Shown here: one piece after another, positions 5,507 through 10,501 of the stretch
Layout of the letters: the number at the start of each line of letters is the position of its first letter
Position numbering within the stretch: the first letter of the stretch is position 1
From: Anaerolineae bacterium
GTDB lineage: Bacteria; Chloroflexota; Anaerolineae; Anaerolineales; Villigracilaceae
Length of the DNA: 10,501 nt
Assembly (NCBI GenBank): GCA_017303735.1
Contig: JAFLCF010000156.1
Span: 1-10,501, forward strand
Direction: 5' to 3'
The notes under the pieces: generated by a model
What the model was told of the DNA's origin: nothing
Databases searched by the model: none
The model's input: only the letters and a program-made list of their open reading frames with translations
Program-made: the position numbers and the translations under genes

Positions 5507-6342
5507 ATTATTCACTCCACGCACGCGAAGGCGACCTTGCCCAACTGGTCGGTCTTACACACAAGCATTTTATTTTCATCCTGCAACCCGGTGGCGACTT
5601 TCAAAGCCACCGTGGTGTTATCAAGCACAATGACCTGATCGGCAAACCCTGGGGCTCGCAGGTGTTTAGTCATACCGGCGCGCCGTTCTTTTTGCTCCAG
5701 CCTTCGATGGCAGATATTTTGAACGAACTGCCGCGCACCACCCAGATCCTTTACCCAAAAGATATTGGCTATATTCTCATTCAAATGGGAATCTCTGAAG
5801 GGCAAACGGTGATGGAAGCGGGAACAGGCTCCGGGTCGATGACGATCGCCATGGCGTCTGCCATCGGACCAGAGGGAAAAGTCATCTCGTATGAACAAAA
5901 GCCGGATACGCAAAACCTGGCACGTAAGAACCTCGAACGCATTGGGCTCGCTTCACGCGTGGACTTCAAGCTGCGCGACATTCAAGAAGGCTTCGACGAA
6001 ACGGATGCCGATGCCTTCTTCCTCGATGTGCAAAATCCATACGACTACATCCAACAGGTGCGCAACGCCATCAAGCCGGGCGGATTCTTCGGCACGCTCG
6101 TCCCAACCTATAATCAGGTGGAAAAAATACTCTACGCCTTGAAAAAATATGACTTCGCTTTTGTAGAAGTTTGTGAACTGCTGCTGAGATATTACAAGAC
6201 CAACCCTGCCCGCCTGCGCCCCACAGACCGTATGATCGCACACACGGGCTATCTTGTTTTTGCACGAAAGATCGAGCCGAGTGACGATCCGCGCGGGGCG
6301 GCGCTGGCGAAAGAGATCATCGGGATCGAAGAGGAGCATTAG
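5503..6342 (+). CDS. trmI: tRNA (adenine-58-N1)-methyltransferase TrmI
   Basis: This 279-aa protein matches TrmI in length and motif order. It has an N-terminal small beta domain (residues 1-75), then YPKD (84-87), the S-adenosylmethionine-binding loop EAGTGSGS (105-112), a glutamate in VISYEQ at the end of strand 2, the catalytic-face motif FLDVQNPYDY, KPGGFFGTLVPTYNQV, and the C-terminal RPTDRMIAHTGYLVFARK. TrmI methylates N1 of A58 in the T-loop of tRNA in the cytoplasm, which stabilises the tRNA fold; bacterial forms act as tetramers. The usual aromatic LPxPW active-site loop reads VQNPYD here, a mild variation. The start overlaps the previous stop as ATGA. Confidence 0.9.
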   Translation: MNYSLHAREGDLAQLVGLTHKHFIFILQPGGDFQSHRGVIKHNDLIGKPWGSQVFSHTGAPFFLLQPSMADILNELPRTTQILYPKDIGYILIQMGISEGQTVMEAGTGSGSMTIAMASAIGPEGKVISYEQKPDTQNLARKNLERIGLASRVDFKLRDIQEGFDETDADAFFLDVQNPYDYIQQVRNAIKPGGFFGTLVPTYNQVEKILYALKKYDFAFVEVCELLLRYYKTNPARLRPTDRMIAHTGYLVFARKIEPSDDPRGAALAKEIIGIEEEH

Positions 6343-6344
6343 CC

Positions 6345-6893
6345 ATGTTGCGACGAGCAAGGCGATTATTAAGAGGCGGACTGCAACAAGGCAGACCGGC
6401 TGTGCCGCCCGTTTTGCAGAACGCCCATCGCCTGATGGATGCGGGTCAATTCGGCGAAGCGTCGCTTGCTTTTTATGACCTCGCAAAAAAAGCAGAAGAA
6501 CGCTTCCCGGAACGTGCGCCTTTCCTTTACTTTGAAGCAGGTCGCGCCGCCACCTTGAACAATGACAATAAAAAAGGTGTGACTCACTTCCGCAGTGGCA
6601 TTACATTGCTGGCAACACAGCAGCGCTATCACCGTCTGCGCAAGGCGGGTGCACGCATCGTGGACGAACTGCGTGAACGCGGGCTGACTGCCGAAGCGGC
6701 GGAGGTGGAGTCTGTGTTAAGGAACAATGACCAAGTTGCGGCTGAGAAAGAAGCGCCAGCCTCTCAAAAACGCGCCATCCTTCCCACGCATTGTCCATCT
6801 TGCGGGGCGGCAATGAGACCCGATGAAGTTGAATGGCTGGACGATCTCACCGCCGAATGCGATTATTGCGGCAGCCCGGTGCGTGCTGAATAA
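6345..6893 (+). CDS. Helical-repeat protein with C-terminal zinc ribbon, 182 aa, unknown function
   Basis: The protein has a basic N-terminus (MLRRARRLLRGG), then about 100 residues of helix pairs that look like two or three TPR-like repeats (NAHRLMDAGQFGEASLAFYDLAKKAEE; FEAGRAATLNNDNKKGVTHFRSGITLLA). A linker rich in Ala, Glu and Lys follows, and a C-terminal zinc ribbon has C150-P-S-C153 and C172-D-Y-C175. No catalytic motif is seen. A strong Shine-Dalgarno GAGGAG (6331-6336) lies 8 bases before the ATG, inside the end of trmI, so it is expressed with the methylase. Tetratricopeptide-plus-ribbon proteins often act as scaffolds, but its partner here is unknown. Confidence 0.75.
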   Translation: MLRRARRLLRGGLQQGRPAVPPVLQNAHRLMDAGQFGEASLAFYDLAKKAEERFPERAPFLYFEAGRAATLNNDNKKGVTHFRSGITLLATQQRYHRLRKAGARIVDELRERGLTAEAAEVESVLRNNDQVAAEKEAPASQKRAILPTHCPSCGAAMRPDEVEWLDDLTAECDYCGSPVRAE

Positions 6894-6894
6894 T

Positions 6895-7500
6895 ATGAAC
6901 GATATCACCGAAGAGTTCATTCGGAATAAATTATCGGAGGCAGACCGCTCACACGCCGAAACGGATGGCTACGCTGAGATCCCGATCCACCCGGATGTGC
7001 ATTTGAAATGCGCGGCGGTGCTTGTGCCGTTGATGTTCTTTCAAAATGAATGGCATGTGTTGTACACACGCCGAACAGACCGGGTTGAGTCTCACAAGGG
7101 ACAGGTGTCTTTCCCCGGCGGTGCATGTGATGAAGGTGAGACCACGCCCGAAGAGACCGCCCTGCGCGAAGCCGATGAAGAGATCGGCATCCGCCCGCAA
7201 GATGTGAACGTGATCGGCAGGTTGAGCCGCATGGTGACGATTAGCAAGTTTCGGGTGACGCCAGTGGTTGGGGTAATGCCTTTCCCCTATGCATTCAAAA
7301 CCTCGGGGGCAGAAGTGGCACGAGTCTTTACCATGCCCTTGCTGTGGCTCGCGAATCGGAATAATTATTGGGAGTTTTCCCTGCCCGCTTCAGACCGGAG
7401 TGTGATCTTCTATCATCCTCATGATGGCGAATTATTATGGGGAGCAACAGCAAGGATGACGGTTAATTTTTTAAAGATATTGGGGTTGATACAGGAATAG
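6895..7500 (+). CDS. Nudix hydrolase, CoA pyrophosphatase (NudL-like), 201 aa
   Basis: The CoA-pyrophosphatase (UPF0035) signature LYTRRTDRVESHKGQVSFPGG is present around residues 56-76, followed directly by the Nudix helix ending READEEIGI (residues 91-99, metal-binding E92, E95, E96). The spacing from GG to RE is one residue longer than the general Nudix pattern, as in E. coli NudL. The enzyme class cleaves coenzyme A to 4'-phosphopantetheine and 3',5'-ADP using Mg2+ or Mn2+, probably turning over oxidised or excess CoA. The chosen ATG at 6895 is one base after the preceding stop; a longer in-frame extension upstream would overlap the zinc ribbon and is unlikely. It is the last gene of the unit and is followed by a terminator. 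Confidence 0.85.
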   Translation: MNDITEEFIRNKLSEADRSHAETDGYAEIPIHPDVHLKCAAVLVPLMFFQNEWHVLYTRRTDRVESHKGQVSFPGGACDEGETTPEETALREADEEIGIRPQDVNVIGRLSRMVTISKFRVTPVVGVMPFPYAFKTSGAEVARVFTMPLLWLANRNNYWEFSLPASDRSVIFYHPHDGELLWGATARMTVNFLKILGLIQE

Positions 7501-7517
7501 TCCATTGGCGTATGACC

Positions 7518-7572
7518 AACCAAGGCAATCTCCAGTAGGGGCAAAGAACGAGAACGTCCTTGCAATGACATA
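7518..7572. repeat. Possible degenerate intergenic repeat
   Basis: The spacer after the Nudix gene contains ACCAAGGCAATCTCC, a GAACGAGAACG direct repeat and CCTTGCAATGACAT. This resembles the GCAATCTCC...GCAATGACA type of short intergenic repeat that I associate with Chloroflexota and other environmental bacterial genomes. Pairing between its halves is weak (CAAGG/CCTTG), so it would be a decayed copy. Confidence 0.25.
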
Positions 7573-7582
7573 GAGAAGCAAC

Positions 7583-7616
7583 AAAAAATCCGCCATCTTG
7601 AGATGGCGGATTTTTT
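7583..7616. terminator. Bidirectional intrinsic terminator between convergent genes
   Basis: A 16-bp perfect inverted repeat, AAAAAATCCGCCATCT (7583-7598) and AGATGGCGGATTTTTT (7601-7616), gives a GC-rich stem flanked by A6 on the left and T6 on the right. It therefore works as a Rho-independent terminator on both strands, ending the rightward six-gene operon and the leftward rplY transcript. Confidence 0.9.
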
Positions 7617-7632
7617 ATCTTCGTTGAAGAAA

Positions 7633-8286
7633 TTACTTCTTCTCTTCTTCCTTCTTGCCGCGCTCCACGCTGAGCTCGGGGGCAGCCGCTTCGGCAGCGC
7701 CTTCGGCTCCAGCTCCAGCAGCAACGGTTTCTTCCTTGGTGATGGTGACCACGGCGATGGTTTCATCTTCATCAGCAAGAATGCGAACCTTGTCAGACAC
7801 AGCCACGTCACGCACGCGGATGATATCGCCGATCTGCTTGAGCAGGGAGATATCCACGTTGATGCGTTCGGGCAGGTCGCCGGGGAGACATTCCACTTCG
7901 AGGCGTTCGAGGTTGTGAACGATCACGCCGTTGTAATCCTTCACTGCGCCCGAAATACCCACATACGCCAAACCAACGCTGGTGCGGAGTTTTTCGTTCA
8001 TATCCACTGCGAGGAAATCAACATGGGTAAGAACACCCTTGATGTAATCACGCTGGCGTTCGCGCACAAGAGCGGGGTATTCCTTGCCTTCCACTTCGAT
8101 CGTCACCAGGCTGGAGGCGGATACTTTCGCCAATGCCAAACCGGCGCCGTGTGCTTCCAACAAAATTGAGATCGGTTCAAGATGCCGCCCGTAAATCACT
8201 GCCGGAAGTTGACCTTCGCGGCGCAAGGCTTTGACCTGCTTGCCGACCACATCACGTTTGGTTGCCTTCAAAACTACTTTATCCAT
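7633..8286 (-). CDS. rplY: 50S ribosomal protein L25 / general stress protein Ctc
   Basis: This 217-aa protein starts with the L25 5S-rRNA-binding domain (residues 1 to about 95), including LRREGQLPAVIYGRH and ending RDYIKGVLTHVDFLAVD. It continues with the TL5/CTC C-terminal beta domain (RTSVGLAYVGISGAVKDYNG, LPGDLPERINVDIS, ITKEE). The final 35 residues are a low-complexity Ala/Glu then Lys/Glu tail, common in CTC-type L25. It binds 5S rRNA in the large subunit. An AAGGAGTT Shine-Dalgarno (8294-8301) with 9-base spacing supports the start. Confidence 0.93.
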   Translation of the reverse strand: MDKVVLKATKRDVVGKQVKALRREGQLPAVIYGRHLEPISILLEAHGAGLALAKVSASSLVTIEVEGKEYPALVRERQRDYIKGVLTHVDFLAVDMNEKLRTSVGLAYVGISGAVKDYNGVIVHNLERLEVECLPGDLPERINVDISLLKQIGDIIRVRDVAVSDKVRILADEDETIAVVTITKEETVAAGAGAEGAAEAAAPELSVERGKKEEEKK

Positions 8287-8344
8287 CGTACCTAACTCCT
8301 TGGGCGCCTCTCACACGGCAACTCCGCCGCATTACCTTCGCCCG

Positions 8345-8350
8345 ATCATA
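8345..8350 (-). promoter_or_regulatory. Possible -10 box for rplY
   Basis: On the minus strand TATGAT lies about 58 bases before the rplY start, within the spacer after the repeat-protein gene. It would give a leader of about 50 bases. No convincing -35 box is seen. Confidence 0.3.
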
Positions 8351-8363
8351 GAATTTCTGTAAA

Positions 8364-8378
8364 GCGGGTCATGCCCGC
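8364..8378 (-). terminator. Weak hairpin after the repeat-protein gene
   Basis: GCGGG (8364-8368) and CCCGC (8374-8378) form a 5-bp stem; in the leftward direction it is followed by only CTTTACAG. It lies about 10 bases after the stop of the repeat-protein gene and may be a weak terminator. Confidence 0.3.
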
Positions 8379-8387
8379 CGAACATCC

Positions 8388-8906
8388 TTATTTCTTACCG
8401 AACAACATGCGTCCCAGGAGGAGCATGATCCCGGCGAACAACCCGCCCACCAGCCCTGCGATCAGTGCGCCGCGTGTATCAATAACGGTGCTGACATTGC
8501 CTTCGATCTTGCGAGACAACAGGATGATAGACTCGATGCGTTCTCCGCGGACTTCGCGCGCCGCCACAAGACCTGCATAGGCATTGCCGAACTCGACGCT
8601 TCCTGCCACGACCGCGCCTGCCGCTCCGTTAAGAGACAGGGTCCCCGCCTGAGCCGCCACCACCCCTCCGCCCTGCACAGTCATATCATCGGCTTCTACG
8701 GCTGCCGCAATAGAGTCTCGCATCTTTACATTCTTCGCCTGCACGGCTGCAACGAGGCTCGTGGTCAGTTCCACATCTTCTGAGGTGACCGACCCAGCCG
8801 AACTTTGATGCATTCGCACCAATTCCGCGTGAACCGTTTCCACATCCACCTGGGAGAGGTTGGTCACTTGCGGGGTCAGATCAGCAGATTTGTTGGGTTC
8901 GATCAT
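8388..8906 (-). CDS. Tail-anchored protein of 15-residue repeats, 172 aa, unknown function
   Basis: Residues about 20-136 are built of roughly eight 15-residue repeats with the pattern S-x-x-x-x-V-x-A-x-x-V-x-h-x-x. Valine or another small or aliphatic residue recurs at 25, 40, 55, 70, 85, 100 and V/M/L at 30, 45, 60, 75, 90, with a one-residue slip after 100. Such regularity suggests a beta-solenoid. A single membrane helix follows (about 147-168, ALIAGLVGGLFAGIMLLLG) with a basic end GKK, so the repeat domain probably sits in the cytoplasm, anchored by its tail. The ATG at 8906 is preferred over an ATG at 8993 because a terminator-like hairpin lies between them and the extra residues are unlike the repeats; AGGA sits just upstream. 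I recognise no family. Bactofilin-like scaffolds share the general idea but not a motif. Confidence 0.7.
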   Translation of the reverse strand: MIEPNKSADLTPQVTNLSQVDVETVHAELVRMHQSSAGSVTSEDVELTTSLVAAVQAKNVKMRDSIAAAVEADDMTVQGGGVVAAQAGTLSLNGAAGAVVAGSVEFGNAYAGLVAAREVRGERIESIILLSRKIEGNVSTVIDTRGALIAGLVGGLFAGIMLLLGRMLFGKK

Positions 8907-8917
8907 GATTTCCTGGC

Positions 8918-8943
8918 AGAAAACACGCCTCCGCGAGGAGGCG
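8918..8943 (-). terminator. Intrinsic terminator or leader hairpin upstream of the repeat-protein gene
   Basis: CGCCTCC (8926-8932) and GGAGGCG (8937-8943) form a perfect 7-bp stem around a 4-base loop. In the leftward direction it is followed by TGTTTTCTG, a modest T tract. It probably ends the transcript of the PaiB-like gene; being only about 20 bases before the next ATG, it could also act in the leader of that gene. Confidence 0.55.
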
Positions 8944-9010
8944 CTGGCTGGGATAACGGCTTGGATTTTATTCGTTTGAAGGGGTTTCGTCAAGGAAAAG
9001 GCAAGCCGCC

Positions 9011-9056
9011 GATACTCGCAACTCGATATTTGAACGGAGACCGAATATCGAGTATC
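9011..9056. repeat. Inverted repeat just after the PaiB-like gene
   Basis: ACTCGATATT (9021-9030) and AATATCGAGT (9044-9053) are perfect 10-base arms around a 13-base loop. A further GATACTC (9011-9017) pairs with GAGTATC (9050-9056), so the outer stem competes with the inner one through a duplicated ACTCG on the left arm. No T tract follows, so it is not a standard terminator; it may be a dispersed palindromic repeat or a 3'-end stabilising hairpin. Confidence 0.5.
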
Positions 9057-9664
9057 TACTTTCGCCTTTCCTTCATCTCGTTTGCGATCTCAGCAGAGGC
9101 ATCGTCGCCGCGGGCTTTTAAGTGGCTGATAATGCTCGCGTAGGACTCATCGTCGCGGTTTTGACTCAGTTTCGAGGCGGCGTCGAGGCGGGTTACGTCA
9201 AGAGCAAAACCTGCCACCCCACGCATTTCCTTTTCCACAAAGTCAGCGGGCAGGCTTTCCAGATCGTAACCTGTGCCGGTTTCATGTTTCTTCACCAACT
9301 GGCTGAGAAGGTCGCGCAATTCTGCGCTTTCCAACATCCGCACCTTGCCATAGACATGGATGTTGATGTAATTCCAGGTAGGCACGTTGACATGGTTATA
9401 CCAACGCGGCGAGATGTAGGTATGCGCGCCGTGAAAAATGAGCAAAACCTCCTGGTCGCCAAACGACTTCCATTGCGGGTTGGCACGCGACATATGCCCG
9501 AAGATGGTTAGGGCTCCATTTTCATGGTCAACGACCTCAACCGGTAAATGGGTGGCGACCAGTTTTTCGCCATCATGAGAGACGAGTGCAGGAAAGCCAT
9601 TTCCTTTAAGAAATTCGACGATCTTTGTGCGGTCTTCTTCACGATACAGTTTTGGGATGTGCAT
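9056..9664 (-). CDS. FMN-binding negative transcriptional regulator, PaiB family, 202 aa
   Basis: The sequence follows the PaiB/FMN_bind_2 pattern throughout: MHIPKLYRE start, THLPV (38-42), GHMSRANPQW (56-65), FHGAHTYISPRWY (77-89), VPTWNYINIHVYG (94-106) and a C-terminal KLSQNR (165-170). Length equals that of B. subtilis PaiB. The fold is an FMN-binding split barrel; PaiB is described as a negative regulator of sporulation and degradative-enzyme genes, but whether this protein binds DNA or is a flavin enzyme is not shown. AAGAGG (9673-9678) with 8-base spacing supports the start. It is divergent from the hemolysin III gene. Confidence 0.9.
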   Translation of the reverse strand: MHIPKLYREEDRTKIVEFLKGNGFPALVSHDGEKLVATHLPVEVVDHENGALTIFGHMSRANPQWKSFGDQEVLLIFHGAHTYISPRWYNHVNVPTWNYINIHVYGKVRMLESAELRDLLSQLVKKHETGTGYDLESLPADFVEKEMRGVAGFALDVTRLDAASKLSQNRDDESYASIISHLKARGDDASAEIANEMKERRK

Positions 9665-9692
9665 GTAGATTACCTCTTTAAATATTTACAAA

Positions 9693-9701
9693 AGTATAAC
9701 A
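9693..9701 (-). promoter_or_regulatory. Extended -10 promoter for the PaiB-like gene
   Basis: The minus strand reads TGTTATACT: an extended -10 (TGn) with TATACT. Transcription would begin near 9686, leaving a leader of about 20 bases that contains the AAGAGG ribosome-binding site. The -35 region is A-rich without a clear TTGACA, which suits an extended -10 promoter. Confidence 0.5.
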
Positions 9702-9720
9702 AGAATGGGCTTATTTTTTA

Positions 9721-9748
9721 TTGACCTGTCATCCGGGTCAGGTAGAAT
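9721..9748 (+). promoter_or_regulatory. Promoter with an operator-like palindrome between -35 and -10
   Basis: TTGACC (9721-9726) and TAGAAT (9743-9748) are 16 bp apart. The palindrome ACCTGTC (9724-9730) - 6 bases - GTCAGGT (9737-9743) fills the space between them, matching at 6 of 7 positions per arm. A repressor there would block RNA polymerase. The ACCTGAC/GTCAGGT half-sites resemble those of Rrf2/IscR-type regulators, but no such gene is in the window. It would drive the hemolysin III gene rightward and lies upstream of the divergent PaiB-like gene. Confidence 0.5.
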
Positions 9749-9808
9749 GCAATAGACCATAAAACTGGTGATATTGTATTTGCCTTATGTAAATATGACC
9801 ACGCTGGG

Positions 9809-9814
9809 TATAAT
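9809..9814 (+). promoter_or_regulatory. Second promoter -10 box for the hemolysin III gene
   Basis: A perfect TATAAT in the context GGGTATAATC, identical over ten bases to the operon promoter at 1741-1750. Transcription would begin near 9821, leaving a leader of about 32 bases with AAAGGA and TTAGGAA before the ATG. No clear -35. Confidence 0.55.
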
Positions 9815-9852
9815 CGTTGCACATTACTCGATTTAAAGGAAAGTTAGGAACC

Positions 9853-10494
9853 ATGCTCAAAAAATTACGTGAACCCGTCAACAGCCTCACCCACTGGGGC
9901 GGTGCGATCCTTGCCGTGATCGGGCTTATTGCCTTGCTCATCGTCGGCTGGAGCACCCCTGCCAAGATCATTTCACTCGCTATCTATGGCGTCAGCCTGA
10001 TCTTTTTGTTCTCTGCCAGTGCTACGTATCATATGGTGCAGGTAAAAGACAAGGCGCTGGAGATCTTCCGCAAGATCGATCATGCCGCCATCTTCGTGCT
10101 CATCGCAGGGACCTACACCCCATTCTGCATCAACGCCTTCGAAGGCTTCTGGAAGTGGGGCATGCTCTCAATCGTCTGGTCGTTGGCAGTGATTGGCATT
10201 ATCGTCAAGATCTTTTACATCCGCGCGCCGCGTTGGTTGAATGCCAGCATCTACATTCTCATGGGTTGGATCAGTGTTCTGGCTGGTGGGCAAATGCTGG
10301 CTGCCCTGCCCACCTGGGTATTCACCTGGCTCATCACCGGCGGTGTGATATACACCCTCGGTGCCGTGGTGTATATGACCAAGATCTTTAATTTCAAACC
10401 GGGTGTGTTCGGCTTCCATGAAGTCTGGCACATCTTTGTATTGCTCGCCGCAGCCGCACACTTTGTGGCAGTGTTAGGTGTGGCGATCTACTAA
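9853..10494 (+). CDS. Hemolysin III / PAQR-family membrane protein, 213 aa
   Basis: The protein has seven predicted membrane segments and the PAQR/hemolysin III (TrhA/YqfA) signature: EPVNSLTHWGGA at the N-terminus, SASATYH (H60), the DHAAIFVLIAGTYTP motif (D76) and a C-terminal FHEVWHIFVLLAAAAHF (H189, H193). The Ser, His, Asp and two His residues are the conserved metal-binding set of the superfamily. Bacterial members are linked to membrane lipid and fluidity homeostasis; hydrolase activity is suspected rather than shown, and the name hemolysin is historical. The ATG at 9853 is preferred to a TTG at 9817, which lies at the predicted transcription start and lacks a ribosome-binding site. 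The gene is complete, stopping 7 bases before the window edge. Confidence 0.9.
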   Translation: MLKKLREPVNSLTHWGGAILAVIGLIALLIVGWSTPAKIISLAIYGVSLIFLFSASATYHMVQVKDKALEIFRKIDHAAIFVLIAGTYTPFCINAFEGFWKWGMLSIVWSLAVIGIIVKIFYIRAPRWLNASIYILMGWISVLAGGQMLAALPTWVFTWLITGGVIYTLGAVVYMTKIFNFKPGVFGFHEVWHIFVLLAAAAHFVAVLGVAIY

Positions 10495-10501
10495 AGAGGC
10501 T

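Noticed and set aside
6823..6894. N-terminal extension of the Nudix gene to 6823
   Set aside because: It overlaps the zinc-ribbon codons of the previous gene; the ATG at 6895 directly follows that stop and fits the family length.
7603..8169. 188-aa plus-strand ORF opposite rplY
   Set aside because: It begins inside the terminator hairpin and is an antisense shadow of the clear L25 gene.
9769..9835. 22-residue GTG-started ORF between the two rightward promoters
   Set aside because: No ribosome-binding site and it spans the second -10 box; probably non-coding leader.

Overview
The window has a mosaic look. The core genes (about 1756-10494) suggest a member of the Chloroflexota, most likely Anaerolineae. 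That is a judgement from gene content and style: a long L25/Ctc-type ribosomal protein, near-leaderless promoters of the GGTATAAT-N6-ATG kind, a TrmI methylase in a tightly overlapping operon, and many exported folding or proteolysis proteins. It is not a database result.

Bases 1-1633 are visibly AT-richer and hold the end of an integron gene-cassette array. There are three attC-type recombination sites: 167-296, 869-967, and a truncated one at 1557-1633. Each follows a small orphan gene read in the same direction: the C-terminal end of one ORF (2-160), a 141-aa soluble protein of unknown function (432-857) and a 117-aa two-helix membrane protein (1094-1447). No integron integrase lies in the window; by the usual layout it would be to the left, or the array is an integrase-less attC cluster. 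The last attC has lost its right arm, so the junction with the stable chromosome falls at about 1633.

Bases 1744-7616 form a six-gene rightward transcription unit, from a promoter placed so that the mRNA would be nearly leaderless to a strong two-way terminator. The genes overlap or nearly touch: an exported HEXXH metallopeptidase-like protein, a lipoprotein fusing a DsbA-like thioredoxin domain to a cyclophilin, a PrsW-family membrane protease, the tRNA m1A58 methylase TrmI, a helical-repeat/zinc-ribbon protein, and a Nudix CoA pyrophosphatase. The first three look like a cell-envelope protein folding and proteolysis group; the last three are housekeeping.

Bases 7633-9664 are leftward: ribosomal protein L25 (rplY/ctc), a tail-anchored protein built of regular 15-residue repeats, and a PaiB-like FMN-binding regulator. 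A divergent intergenic region at 9665-9852 carries promoters in both directions and a palindrome lying between a -35 and a -10 box. It leads rightward into a complete hemolysin III/PAQR-family membrane protein (9853-10494).

The most interesting items are the attC array with its orphan cassettes, the DsbA-cyclophilin fusion with a rearranged active-site cysteine pair, and the 15-residue-repeat tail-anchored protein.
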